The position numbers and the translations under genes are program-made. From Nitrososphaerota archaeon (GTDB lineage Archaea > Thermoproteota > Nitrososphaeria > Nitrososphaerales > Gagatemarchaeaceae), in assembly GCA_016200045.1 (NCBI GenBank), contig JACQFN010000021.1, positions 1 to 64,000 on the forward strand: a stretch of 64,000 bases of DNA, written 5' to 3'. Within the stretch, counting starts at the first letter, position 1. Each line of letters opens with the position of its first letter. This document shows, in pieces, positions 15,621 through 23,923 of the stretch. Under the pieces are notes generated by a model, which was not told the origin of the DNA, did not search any database, and saw only the letters and a program-made list of their open reading frames with translations.

Positions 15621-16286
15621 TCAGCTGACGACCGTCCCTATCCGCTCGCCGTGGACTGCCTTCAGGACTCCCTTGGGTTCGAACCCGTTGATCACGACGA
15701 GCTTGACCCTAGCGGTCAGGAGTTGGTCCACGGCCACAGGGTCTATGATACTGTGTATGCCCGGCCTGTGGGTCCCGCCGAGTATCTCTTTCATTTTCTC
15801 GTAGGAAACCTTGTCCAGCTTCTTAGCCCTCTTGTTCTTGCGTGGGTCCTCGGTGTAGATTCCATTCTGGTCCGAGCACTTCACCAGCATGTCCGCGTGC
15901 CACCTCTGGGCAACTATCGCCGCGACGGTGTCAGTGGTAATCCCCGGCCTGAGGCCGCCCATGACCGCGACCCTGTTCCTCGCGAGCCTGAGGAGCATGC
16001 CGTCGATAGAAGTGGGGACCGAGCTCACCCCTCCAAGCTTCATGGCCACCAGCCTCGCGTTCAGCCTGGAAGCGTGAATCGCTATCGTGTCCTGCTGATA
16101 GCTCGAAAGTCCCATGTCCCGGGCCGAACCGATGTACTTGCGTGCGACGTCTCCTCCCCCTACTATGACCGCCACGGAGTGCCCCTCCGAGTTCAGCTGG
16201 GCAACGGCGTCGGCGTATCCGTCTACGACCTTGGCGTCGGGCGGGGACCCGAGCACCGAGCCTCCTATCCTCAGGGTTGTCTTCAT
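15621..16286 (-). CDS. pyrH: uridylate (UMP) kinase
   Basis: 221 residues, the usual length of archaeal PyrH. Amino-acid-kinase fold motifs are present: the N-terminal Lys and glycine loop (MKTTLRIGGSVLGSP), VAVIVGGGDVARKYI, AVMGGLRPGITTDTVAAIVA, and the ATP-side LVKCSDQNGIYTEDPRKNK. It phosphorylates UMP to UDP with ATP in pyrimidine nucleotide synthesis. It is divergent from the release factor gene; the gap holds a TATA box flanked by an inverted repeat (see 16312-16353). Confidence 0.9.
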   Translation of the reverse strand: MKTTLRIGGSVLGSPPDAKVVDGYADAVAQLNSEGHSVAVIVGGGDVARKYIGSARDMGLSSYQQDTIAIHASRLNARLVAMKLGGVSSVPTSIDGMLLRLARNRVAVMGGLRPGITTDTVAAIVAQRWHADMLVKCSDQNGIYTEDPRKNKRAKKLDKVSYEKMKEILGGTHRPGIHSIIDPVAVDQLLTARVKLVVINGFEPKGVLKAVHGERIGTVVS

Positions 16287-16311
16287 TCAGGGGACTCACT
16301 TGACGATTCTT

Positions 16312-16353
16312 TGTGTGATAGGTTTTATAAATGGGTCGGGGGGAAATCACACA
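16312..16353. promoter_or_regulatory. TATA box flanked by 8-bp inverted repeat
   Basis: TGTGTGAT (16312-16319) and its complement ATCACACA (16346-16353) flank a TATA-like TTTTATAAAT (16322-16331) in the gap between the divergent pyrH and aRF1 genes. The layout is that of an operator overlapping a promoter. No regulator can be named from the sequence. Confidence 0.5.
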
Positions 16354-16417
16354 GAAACTGTTGGCTTCCTCAGGTAACGGCTCGACCACTTCGGCCTGAC
16401 CCAGAGGTAGCTCCGTA

Positions 16418-17668
16418 TTGTCTACAAAGACCGACTCTGTAAAATTATACAAGGTAAGGAAGCTCATCTCCGAGCTGGCGAGCAAAGAAGGAAGAGGGAC
16501 CGAACTCGTCTCTCTTTACGTGCCTCCGAAAAAGCCGATTCACGAAGTGATCTCCAACCTGAGGGAGGAATGGGGGACGGCAGGGAACATCAAGTCGGAC
16601 ACGACCAGGACCCACGTCCAGGACGCGCTGACGAAGGCGATGCAGCGGCTGAAGCTGTACAGGTCGGCGCCCGAAACAGGACTGGTCATGTTCTCCGGCG
16701 CGCTGCCTACCAACGGGCTCGGGAGCGAGGTGGTCAACCTCTACGAGATCGTGCCCCCAAAGCCTGTGATGGCGTACCTGTACCAGTGCGACGACCACTT
16801 CCACCTCGAGTGGCTGAAGGACATGCTGAGGGAGGAGAAGGTCTACGGGATCCTTTCCGTGGATGCGAGCGAGGCAGGGCTGGGCATCCTGAGCGGGGAC
16901 AGGCTCGAGATTGAGGACCTCGTCACTTCAGGGGTGGCGGGGAAGACGAGGAAGGGGGGACAGAGCGCGAGGAGGTACGAGAGGGCGAGGGAGATGGAAC
17001 TCACTTACTATTTCCACAGGGTGGGCGACCACGCGACCCGGGTCTTCATTGACGGCGCGAAGGTGACCGGGATGATAGTCGGCGGGCCGGGGCCCACGAA
17101 GGAGGAGTTCCTCAAGGGAGGGTATTTGCACTACGAGCTGAAGAACAAGGTGCTCGTCGTCCTCGACACGTCCTATTCCGGAAGAGAGGGCGTCCGGGAG
17201 CTGGTCGAGAAGGCGTCGGACACGTTGAAGGACGTCAGGCTGGTGGAGGAAAAGAAGCTGGTGCAGAAGTTCCTTTCAGAGGTCAACAGGCCGGGCGGGT
17301 TCGCGGTGTACGCTCTACCCCGGGTGATGGAGGCCCTGCAGAAGGCGAACGCAGAGGTCGTCCTGGTCTCTGACGACTTGGACACTCTGCGGCTCGACGC
17401 AAGATGCAGGAAGTGCGGCACCGTGAAGACGGAGGTAACCCCAGCTTCGGCAAAGGTCCAGCACAAGCAGGAAATGCTCTCAGAGCCATGCAAGAGCTGC
17501 GGGAGCACGGACTATGACATGTCGGAGAAGGACATCGTGGACATACTGGAGGAGACGGCGTTCCAGGTCGGATCAAAGGTCGAAGTAATCTCTTCCGGGA
17601 CCGAAGAGGGTAACATGTTCAGGACGTTCGGGGGGCTGGCCGCCATCCTCCGCTACAGGGTGGGCTGA
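16418..17668 (+). CDS. prf1: peptide chain release factor aRF1
   Basis: 416 residues. Archaeal/eukaryotic class 1 release factor: the decoding domain has TAGNIKSDTTRTHV (the NIKS-type stop-codon loop), the catalytic domain has the GGQ tripeptide in AGKTRKGGQSARRYERARE, and the C-terminal domain carries a minidomain with cysteines (ARCRKCGTVKTE, EPCKSCGSTDYD). It recognises all three stop codons and triggers peptide release on the ribosome. The start is a TTG (MSTKTDSVKLYKVR), with upstream ORF bases lacking the family pattern. Confidence 0.95.
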   Translation: MSTKTDSVKLYKVRKLISELASKEGRGTELVSLYVPPKKPIHEVISNLREEWGTAGNIKSDTTRTHVQDALTKAMQRLKLYRSAPETGLVMFSGALPTNGLGSEVVNLYEIVPPKPVMAYLYQCDDHFHLEWLKDMLREEKVYGILSVDASEAGLGILSGDRLEIEDLVTSGVAGKTRKGGQSARRYERAREMELTYYFHRVGDHATRVFIDGAKVTGMIVGGPGPTKEEFLKGGYLHYELKNKVLVVLDTSYSGREGVRELVEKASDTLKDVRLVEEKKLVQKFLSEVNRPGGFAVYALPRVMEALQKANAEVVLVSDDLDTLRLDARCRKCGTVKTEVTPASAKVQHKQEMLSEPCKSCGSTDYDMSEKDIVDILEETAFQVGSKVEVISSGTEEGNMFRTFGGLAAILRYRVG

Positions 17669-17670
17669 CC

Positions 17671-18747
17671 CTAGCTTACGCTGACGTCACGGAACACCAG
17701 CGTGTGGTTGCCGACGACAGTCATCACATACGACGAGCCCGATGTCAGGCCGACCTTTTGCAGGTTCAGTATCGTCCCTGAAAACGTGAAGCTGGCAGTG
17801 GAGTTTGCGGAAATCAGATAGCCCGGCTCCGAAAGTGCGGTCCGCAGGTCGTGTGGCGTGTATGCCAGGGGGTGGTCCACGCTGAAAAGCGTCAAGGAAC
17901 CGTTCGGCTGTATCAGGAAGATGACCGAGTTCTGGATGCCGGAGGGAAAGGTCGACTGCGACCCGTGCCTCGGCGGAGCGAGGAAGACCAGCCGGACCCC
18001 GGCCGGATCGGAGGTGTTGTCGGACAGGCTGAACGAAAACGAGTTCGGGGTCAGCAGTACGCTATCTATCGAAACGCCCCCGGGGTGGCTGTTGACGAAC
18101 GCGTGGAACCAGGCCCGGCCGATAAGGGAAACCCTGTACCCGATGTGCCTGAACTCAGGGGTGACATCGTTTGACGGGACCTGGTGGGAGCTGGCCGACG
18201 CGATCAGGACGAAGCGGGGGTCAGACTGGTTCCCCAGGTCAAGGACCTTGGGCTGTATGTCGATCACGGCTGCGCCCGGGTTCGAAGAGTTGAGCTCGAG
18301 TCCGCCGACCACCGGGACTATGAGCCTTCCGCCGTTCACGGCCGCGCTGTAGTTCTGGCCGAGGTACTCCACATCAGCCGCCGAGATGTTGAACAGGATC
18401 AGGTTGTAGAATCCGCTCGGGACGTCGCCCGTGGTGATGGTTTCTCCGAGATTGACCAGGCCGAGGGTCTCGAGGGTCCCGCTCGCCCCCGTGTCGATCC
18501 ACAGGTCGCCTCCGAGCCGGGCCACGTTGTGTATCTCAAGGTCGGAGTAGGTGATGTAGACGGCGGTCACCCCTGCGGGGACCGACGGGGGGTCGGTCAG
18601 GAGGATCGAAAGGGACGCCGGGGCTGAAGGGTTGAAGGTCGGGCTTCCTACGCGAATCAGGCCGAAGGTCGTACCCGACAGAATGACGATTACTGCAAGC
18701 GCTAGGGCACCCAGGCCATGCACGACCGCCCTCCGCTTGGTATCCAC
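17671..18747 (-). CDS. DUF4382 domain membrane-anchored protein
   Basis: 358 residues. An N-terminal transmembrane helix (VHGLGALALAVIVILSGTTF) anchors an extracellular beta-rich region. The segment ASLSILLTDPPSVPAGVTAV followed by YITYSDLEIHNV is characteristic of DUF4382, an archaeal/bacterial extracellular domain of unknown role. It ends with another beta domain (ASFTFSGTILNLQKVGL). It has N-glycosylation sequons. It converges with prf1, their stop codons being two bases apart. Function is unknown beyond surface location. Confidence 0.75.
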   Translation of the reverse strand: MDTKRRAVVHGLGALALAVIVILSGTTFGLIRVGSPTFNPSAPASLSILLTDPPSVPAGVTAVYITYSDLEIHNVARLGGDLWIDTGASGTLETLGLVNLGETITTGDVPSGFYNLILFNISAADVEYLGQNYSAAVNGGRLIVPVVGGLELNSSNPGAAVIDIQPKVLDLGNQSDPRFVLIASASSHQVPSNDVTPEFRHIGYRVSLIGRAWFHAFVNSHPGGVSIDSVLLTPNSFSFSLSDNTSDPAGVRLVFLAPPRHGSQSTFPSGIQNSVIFLIQPNGSLTLFSVDHPLAYTPHDLRTALSEPGYLISANSTASFTFSGTILNLQKVGLTSGSSYVMTVVGNHTLVFRDVSVS

Positions 18748-18822
18748 CTGTATCCCTATCCGGGGCCTGACTTTTAATCAACGTTTTTGAACGACTCAGA
18801 CTAGCCTGCCTGTACCCGTTTC

Positions 18823-19323
18823 ATGAGCCAGCCCCCCATTCAACCGCAGGATCAGCAGCCTCCCGCAGTCCCCCCCGAGCAGAAGAAGACCCAGGGGATG
18901 GTCGACGCCGAACTGAAGGGGAACACCCTCAGGGTGTATGTGTACGCGCTCAAGAAGAGGAAGGTGGGGGTCAGGGAGGTCCAGAGGGCGCTCTCAATGT
19001 CGAACCCCTCCCTGGCCCAGTATCACCTCAACAAGCTGAAGGAGCTCGGCCTGGTGTCGGACAACAATGGGGAGTACACCATCTCCAACGAGGTGAAGGT
19101 CGATGTGATGAGGGACTTCCTGAGGGTGGGAACCCTGATCGTCCCGAGGTTCGTCTTCTATGCGGTCCTTCTCACGGTTTTCGCAGCATACCTGACGTTT
19201 TCATCATATCCTTTGTTCCAGTACGTCCCCATCCTGCCCTGGTTCTGCCTTACCCTGGGGGCCTCCTCGGCCGCCTTCTGGTTCGAGGCATGGAGGGCGT
19301 GGCGCTCGGCACCGTCGCCGTGA
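18823..19323 (+). CDS. membrane-anchored winged-helix protein
   Basis: 166 residues. A proline/glutamine-rich N-terminus leads to a wHTH (about 30-95): GNTLRVYVYALKKRKVGVREVQRAL, SNPSLAQYHLNKLKELGLVS. Two transmembrane helices follow (FVFYAVLLTVFAAYLTF; VPILPWFCLTLGASSAAF). Membrane-bound wHTH proteins are frequent in Thaumarchaeota and are presumed one-component sensors or nucleoid-membrane tethers; the signal is unknown. It is divergent from the DUF4382 gene and may regulate it. Confidence 0.7.
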   Translation: MSQPPIQPQDQQPPAVPPEQKKTQGMVDAELKGNTLRVYVYALKKRKVGVREVQRALSMSNPSLAQYHLNKLKELGLVSDNNGEYTISNEVKVDVMRDFLRVGTLIVPRFVFYAVLLTVFAAYLTFSSYPLFQYVPILPWFCLTLGASSAAFWFEAWRAWRSAPSP

Positions 19324-19379
19324 AACGTTTCCCCGCAACTGTTTAATTCCGACTCTAATCTCGTCGGTCGAGTGATGCC

Positions 19380-20597
19380 ATGCCAATCAGAATCGGACTG
19401 ATCGGCAAGACGAACGCCGGGAAGACCACCCTCTTCAATTCGATGACATTGCTGTCGGGCCAGGTGTCGAACTACCCGTTCACGACGAAGACCCCCGAGA
19501 CCGGCGTGGCGAGCGTGCTGACGCTTTGCGTCCACAAGGAGTTCGGGGTACAGGACACGCCTGGGAACTCGAAGTGCGACGACGGCTGGAGGTTCGTCCC
19601 GGTTGAGATTACCGACCTTCCCGGCCTGATCAAAGGTGCCTGGATGGGGAAGGGGCTCGGGAACCAGTTCCTCAGCGTCGCTGCCCAGTCCGACGCTCTC
19701 CTCCACGTGGTAGACGCATCTGGTAGCGTCGACAGGGACGGCAGGATTTCAGACCCAGGGACCGGGGACCCGACCGCCGACCTTGCTGACGTGGAACTCG
19801 AGCTGGTCCTCTGGTACACCAAGCTGTTCACGCAGAACCTGCCGAAGATTTCGAAGCTCTCCAAGACGCCGGGGTACGGGGTTCCCACTGCTGTCGCAGA
19901 GGTGATGCACGGGATAGGAGTGAGGAAGGAGCACGTCATACTGGCGCTCAACGAGTCGATGCTGGGGGACAAGCCGTTCGACACGTGGACGGAGAAGGAG
20001 GCACAGGCGTTCTGCTGGTCCCTCAGAGAGTTCTCGAAGCCGACGCTGGTGATCGCCAACAAGATGGACCTGCCGTACGCTGCGGAGAACTTCCGGAAGC
20101 TTCGGGAGAAGTTCAAGGGGCTCATAGTTGTTCCGACGAGCGGAGAAGCCGAGCTGAGCCTGAGGAGGGCAGAGTCCAGGGGCCTGATCAAATACGTCCC
20201 AGGGGAGGAGAGGTTCGAAATCCTGAAGCCGCAGGACCTGAACGACGCGCAGCGGAGTGCCCTGGCCTACATCCGCAGGAAGGTGTTCGGGGAATACCTG
20301 AGGACCGGCGTCCAGTTCGCCCTGAACATATCGGTCTTCAAGCTGCTGAAGATGAACGCGATCTACCCGGTCGCCGACCCGGAGAAGCTGATGGACAAGC
20401 ACGGACACGTGCTTCCCGATGTGTACCTGATGCCGACTGGCTCGACCGTGGAGGAGCTCGCGGGGGCGATACATTCAGACCTCGCAAAGGGAATGGTGTA
20501 CGCGGTGGACGTCAGGTCTGGTATACACCTCCCGACCAACTACGTCCTCAGGGACAGGGACGTCCTCTCTATAGTCTCGACCGCGAAGAGAAGCTAA
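19380..20597 (+). CDS. OBG/YchF-type GTP-binding protein with TGS domain
   Basis: 405 residues. G-domain motifs: G1 GLIGKTNAGKTTLFN, G3 ITDLPGLIKGAWMGKGLGNQ, G4 IANKMDLPYA, with the helical insertion typical of YchF/OLA1 relatives (YTKLFTQNLPKISK). The C-terminal ~75 residues form a TGS domain (HVLPDVYLMPTGSTVEELAG, LRDRDVLSIVST). Members bind ATP or GTP and associate with ribosomes or tRNA, with an unsettled role in translation stress. The next gene, PriL, starts only two bases after its stop, so the two are co-transcribed. Confidence 0.9.
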   Translation: MPIRIGLIGKTNAGKTTLFNSMTLLSGQVSNYPFTTKTPETGVASVLTLCVHKEFGVQDTPGNSKCDDGWRFVPVEITDLPGLIKGAWMGKGLGNQFLSVAAQSDALLHVVDASGSVDRDGRISDPGTGDPTADLADVELELVLWYTKLFTQNLPKISKLSKTPGYGVPTAVAEVMHGIGVRKEHVILALNESMLGDKPFDTWTEKEAQAFCWSLREFSKPTLVIANKMDLPYAAENFRKLREKFKGLIVVPTSGEAELSLRRAESRGLIKYVPGEERFEILKPQDLNDAQRSALAYIRRKVFGEYLRTGVQFALNISVFKLLKMNAIYPVADPEKLMDKHGHVLPDVYLMPTGSTVEELAGAIHSDLAKGMVYAVDVRSGIHLPTNYVLRDRDVLSIVSTAKRS

Positions 20598-20599
20598 GG

Positions 20600-21580
20600 A
20601 TGTCCTTCCGCGGTGCCACCCTGTCCGACCTCGAACTGAGATACCCCTTCGCCCCGAGGTCGAGGAAGTTCTTCGAGGCAATACCTGTGGAGGAGGGTCT
20701 CTCCAGCAGGGAGGTCCTGAACCAAACTCAGGGGAGGCTGATGAGCGCGCTGGGGAGGAAGAGGTACGAGTCTCACATGTCGGAGCTGATCGAGTTCTCG
20801 AGCTTCTTCGCTGCCGCGCTCGTAGCTGGGCAGGACGGGTACCTGAACTCGAAGTTCTCGAAGAGCGAAGCAGAGAGGGCTAGAGGGTTCTTCGTCAAGG
20901 AAGGGAAGAACGAGAAAGCCACGGTGATGTCGGAGTGTTTTGGTGTGGTCTTCTCGGCGGTGGAAGGCGGGGATGGCGAAGCCGAGTATTCCGTGCCCTT
21001 CGAGGGCTACCTGGCGCTTGTCTCGAAGAACGAACTGTCGAAGTCGCCTGTGTGGAAGCTCTCCAGGCAAGCGCTCGGGAACGGGACGGTCTTTCTGAGC
21101 GACAACCTGCTCAACGACCTCTTCGCTGCGTGCGCACAAGCCACTATCGCAGAGGGAGCCAGGAAGCTGCGGAGGGCCAAGTTCCCGCGGCAGCTGGCCG
21201 GGGTGAGGGATTCAGTTTTGGAGTTCGTCCCGGCCCCAAGGCCGAGGACGGGCAAGAGCTACGGCTATGTTGATGACCTGCTGAAACATCCCGTCACAGA
21301 CGGCAGGCACAGGTTGGTCTGGCTGGTCCTCGCACCGTACATGGTCAACGTGAAGAACCTCGAGAACGAAGAGGCGGTCGAAAGGATAAGAGGTTTCGTA
21401 GCGTTCGGAGGAGAGACTCGGGAAATGAAACGCTTCATAGAATACAACGTCCGGAGGGCGCGGAGGAACGGGCTCCTCCCTCCTACGCTCCCGACCCTCA
21501 AGGCAGAGCATCCCGACCTCTACAACCTCCTGCCGAAGGAGGTCCTGGCAGTAGAGGCCGCGCAGAAGCCTCCTAGGTAG
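20600..21580 (+). CDS. PriL-like DNA primase subunit with PriX-like C-terminal domain, no Fe-S cysteines
   Basis: 326 residues in the same frame as the C-terminal part of the long track ORF 19985-21580; ATG 20600 is the natural start. Residues ~10-210 match the PriL N-terminal region in pattern (LRYPFAPRSRKFFE, ARGFFVKEG). Residues ~223-315 (YVDDLLKHPVTDGRHRLVWL, LAPYMVNVKNLENEEA) resemble the PriX/PriL C-terminal helical domain. PriL normally holds a 4Fe-4S cluster on four cysteines; this protein has only Cys113 and Cys178. It would act with PriS in primer synthesis, the PriX-like domain presumably replacing the Fe-S domain. The family call rests on pattern memory; PriS is not in the window. 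Confidence 0.7.
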   Translation: MSFRGATLSDLELRYPFAPRSRKFFEAIPVEEGLSSREVLNQTQGRLMSALGRKRYESHMSELIEFSSFFAAALVAGQDGYLNSKFSKSEAERARGFFVKEGKNEKATVMSECFGVVFSAVEGGDGEAEYSVPFEGYLALVSKNELSKSPVWKLSRQALGNGTVFLSDNLLNDLFAACAQATIAEGARKLRRAKFPRQLAGVRDSVLEFVPAPRPRTGKSYGYVDDLLKHPVTDGRHRLVWLVLAPYMVNVKNLENEEAVERIRGFVAFGGETREMKRFIEYNVRRARRNGLLPPTLPTLKAEHPDLYNLLPKEVLAVEAAQKPPR

Positions 21581-21653
21581 GCGCGCCGAACCAGAATTTC
21601 GTACGCCTGTTCGAAAGCGTTGGATTATCCTCCAGTCGCGTAGGTCTCGGGGT

Positions 21654-21932
21654 ATGATGTCTACCATCGTCCTCGCAGCGCTTGGCGGCGCGGCCGCGAC
21701 CGCCGCCACGGCAGTGGCCACAGGAGACGCATCCGCAGTGGCCGGGGCAGCGCATGTAGTCCCTCCGGGGCTGCATGTCGCTCTGTCTCAGGTCTTGAGC
21801 ACCGCGCACGCCTTCGACGTGTTGAAGGAGCACCTGGCCCTCTACGCACAGGCAGGGGGCGCCGGGACCGCTACGGTGGGCGGAGCGGCCGTCGCGGTCA
21901 GGCACGGCCTCCACTTCGGGCTTGGGAAGTAG
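21654..21932 (+). CDS. small alanine/glycine-rich protein, uncertain
   Basis: 92 residues, very rich in Ala, Gly and Val (LGGAAATAATAVATGDASAV), with a hydrophobic N-terminus and a histidine-containing tail (VRHGLHFGLGK). No family is recognised and antisense ORFs of similar length exist, so it may be a compositional artefact. If real it would be a small membrane-associated protein. Confidence 0.3.
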   Translation: MMSTIVLAALGGAAATAATAVATGDASAVAGAAHVVPPGLHVALSQVLSTAHAFDVLKEHLALYAQAGGAGTATVGGAAVAVRHGLHFGLGK

Positions 21933-21994
21933 GCCAAGCCCCCAATTTTTCTTCCCCCCGAAACAATAGATACCCGAAAGCTCGCGAGCTTTCG

Positions 21995-22828
21995 GTGAAG
22001 CTCAAGAAATTCGCGAAGACTGGCGTCGCAGTCTCCGAAATAGGGATGGGGACGTACTACGACCCGCCATGGATCGCGGCGGGATTCTTCGGATGGAAGA
22101 GGGGAGCGAAGGCGAAGGTCGAGGCGATTACAGCCGGATTTGACTCTGGCATGACTCTCGTTGACACCGCAGAGATCTATCAGTCAGAGGCCTTGGTGGC
22201 GAGGGCGACGCGGGGAAGGAAGCGTGAGGATTTGTTCGTCGCCTCTAAGGTATGGTCGACCCATCTGCGCAGGGACGACCTGATCAGGGCATTCGAGAAG
22301 AGCTTGAAGCGACTTGAGACGACGTACATCGACCTGTACCAGGTCCATTGGCCCAACCCCGGGGTGCCCATCCGGGAAACGATGGAAGCAATGGACCACC
22401 TTGTCAGCCAGGGCAAGCTCCGCCATGTCGGGGTCAGCAACTTCAGCCGACAGCAGCTGGAGGAAGCAAATTCATCACTTCCAAAGTCGCAGCTCAGCTC
22501 CGTCCAGCTCAGCTACAGCCTGATGCAGAGGAGGGCGGAGAGGGATATTCTCCCCTACTGTGACAGAGAGGGAATTGCTTTCCTTGCGTACTACCCACTG
22601 GCCCACGGAAGACTGGTCTCAGACCATAGGCTTGACGCGGCTGCTGCGCGGAACAACAAGTCGAAGAGCCAGGTGGCACTGAGATGGCTCGCGGAGAAGG
22701 AGAACGTCTTTCCCATCCCGAGGGCCTCGAGACCTCTCCACGTCCTGGAGGATGCTGGCGCTTCAGGGTGGGAACTTTCGGAGACGGACGCGGCTGAGCT
22801 GGACGCCGCTTTCAGGACATTGATTTAA
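21995..22828 (+). CDS. aldo/keto reductase
   Basis: 277 residues, the standard (alpha/beta)8-barrel length. The catalytic tetrad is visible: Asp in TLVDTAEIYQ with Tyr six residues on, Lys in FVASKVW, His in YQVHWPNPG. NAD(P)H-binding signatures include VGVSNFSRQQLEEA and the C-terminal IPRASRPLHVLEDAG. It reduces aldehydes or ketones with NAD(P)H; substrate unknown. The GTG start directly follows a short AT-rich spacer after the previous small ORF. A second, frameshifted paralog lies at 27247-28106. Confidence 0.9.
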   Translation: MKLKKFAKTGVAVSEIGMGTYYDPPWIAAGFFGWKRGAKAKVEAITAGFDSGMTLVDTAEIYQSEALVARATRGRKREDLFVASKVWSTHLRRDDLIRAFEKSLKRLETTYIDLYQVHWPNPGVPIRETMEAMDHLVSQGKLRHVGVSNFSRQQLEEANSSLPKSQLSSVQLSYSLMQRRAERDILPYCDREGIAFLAYYPLAHGRLVSDHRLDAAAARNNKSKSQVALRWLAEKENVFPIPRASRPLHVLEDAGASGWELSETDAAELDAAFRTLI

Positions 22829-22846
22829 ATCGGCTCTTGCCTGAAG

Positions 22847-22889
22847 GTATGGCAAGGCGGGTGAGTGACCTCCACCCGATCCGCCATAC
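22847..22889 (+). promoter_or_regulatory. 5' hairpin before the transporter/QueC operon
   Basis: GTATGGC (22847-22853) pairs with GCCATAC (22883-22889), and inside it GGGTG pairs with CACCC. A TATA-like TTTAAAT (22824-22830) would start transcription at about 22850, so the hairpin would form at the very 5' end of the operon mRNA. It could control translation or sense a queuine/preQ-type ligand, but it does not match any riboswitch class I know. Confidence 0.35.
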
Positions 22890-23635
22890 AAATCCCGGTG
22901 TTGGAGGGAGTGGAATTAGAAAACAACAGTCAAGGAAAGACCATATTGTTGGAGAAATCCGACTTGGTTTCTTTGGAGTCGAGTAATAAGACTAGGAGAT
23001 TGGCATTGGTCGCAGTCCTCACTGCCCTCTATGTAGCCGCGAACTCCGTTCCAATTGACGCCTTCATAGGCGGAGCAGGTTTCATCACGGCAGGAATAAT
23101 TATACTCCCAGTAATAGCAAGACTTGTCCGCCCCGTCGAATCTCTCGTCGTTGCGATTGCAGCCCCACTGGGGCTGTACGTATTCCAACTTTCGGTCATT
23201 CCCATCTTTGGTTTCTATGGCATGCTAATTCCTTCGATAGCGATTGTACTAGGCTCTCTTGGTTTCTACAAGTCGCCCCTTGTCCCGGCGGCGTATGTTG
23301 CCTTCGGCGCAATCTGGTATGTCCTGTTCTCAGGTGGAACTCTGGTCTGGTTGATCCCATATTTCCTTGTCTTAGCGATGGTTGGGGTCAATCAAATCCA
23401 GCGATTCACGTCGGGGTCCAGAACTGAAGTGGTTTACTTCTGTCTCCTGGTCACAATGTGCGAGCAAGTCACCATGAACATTGGGTCGATCAGTCTGCTC
23501 CAACTCCCCGGGAACCTATGGACCCTGATTGCGCCGTTCATGTTCATTGAAAGGACCGTCGCGGTAGTCGGGAGTTCCTCGGTCTTGGCAGCTCTTATCA
23601 GGGTTAGGACAACATTGAGGATTGGGCGAATCTGA
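22865..23635 (+). CDS. ECF-type transporter S component-like membrane protein
   Basis: 256 residues with about six hydrophobic spans after a ~38-residue soluble start: LALVAVLTALYVAANSVPID, GFITAGIIILPVIARL, VVAIAAPLGLYVFQLSVIP, MLIPSIAIVLGSL, LVWLIPYFLVLAMVGV and a C-terminal pair. The layout and the LTALYVAAN start of TM1 resemble substrate-binding S components of energy-coupling-factor transporters. It is immediately followed by a zinc-ribbon gene and QueC, so a deazapurine (queuine/preQ-type) substrate is plausible. The start is uncertain: GTG 22865 lies inside the 5' hairpin, and a GTG at 22898 is an alternative. Confidence 0.65.
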   Translation: MTSTRSAIQIPVLEGVELENNSQGKTILLEKSDLVSLESSNKTRRLALVAVLTALYVAANSVPIDAFIGGAGFITAGIIILPVIARLVRPVESLVVAIAAPLGLYVFQLSVIPIFGFYGMLIPSIAIVLGSLGFYKSPLVPAAYVAFGAIWYVLFSGGTLVWLIPYFLVLAMVGVNQIQRFTSGSRTEVVYFCLLVTMCEQVTMNIGSISLLQLPGNLWTLIAPFMFIERTVAVVGSSSVLAALIRVRTTLRIGRI

Positions 23636-23923
23636 TTGTGTAGAGCCACGATTCTATGCTGTTTCAGATGTATGGATTGGTTCAACAAGGAATCGGTACA
23701 GTCCTGCAAGACCTGTGGAGATTGGAAGTGTCCTCATTGTGGAGGTTGTCTTTGCGACCTCACTATCCCTGAGAAGAAGATCGCCATTGCGTATATGGCG
23801 ACATACGAGAACCTGCTGAATGATCTTACCGGTTCTTCATACGACTTCAGTAGGCATCGAAGAGTCATGAGGGAAATCAAAGTGAAACCCGGAATCGTGA
23901 CCCCGGAAGGAGTTCCGAAGTGA
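23636..23923 (+). CDS. small zinc-ribbon protein in the QueC operon
   Basis: 95 residues. The N-terminal third is packed with cysteine pairs (CCFRCMDW, SCKTCGDWKCPHCGGCLCDL), enough for two zinc sites; the C-terminal part is a plain helical tail (AYMATYENLLNDLTGSSYDF). It begins directly after the transporter stop and its end overlaps the QueC start (GTGA), so it is part of the operon. It could be a partner of QueC or an RNA-binding factor for tRNA modification; no closer family is recognised. Confidence 0.65.
   Translation: MCRATILCCFRCMDWFNKESVQSCKTCGDWKCPHCGGCLCDLTIPEKKIAIAYMATYENLLNDLTGSSYDFSRHRRVMREIKVKPGIVTPEGVPK

Noticed and set aside
15651-16442. 263-aa plus-strand ORF opposite pyrH
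   Set aside because: Shadow of the UMP kinase gene, which has all family motifs.
19985-20599. 5' half of the 531-aa track ORF
   Set aside because: It is an arginine-rich shadow of the YchF-like GTPase; only the part from ATG 20600 is a real gene (PriL).
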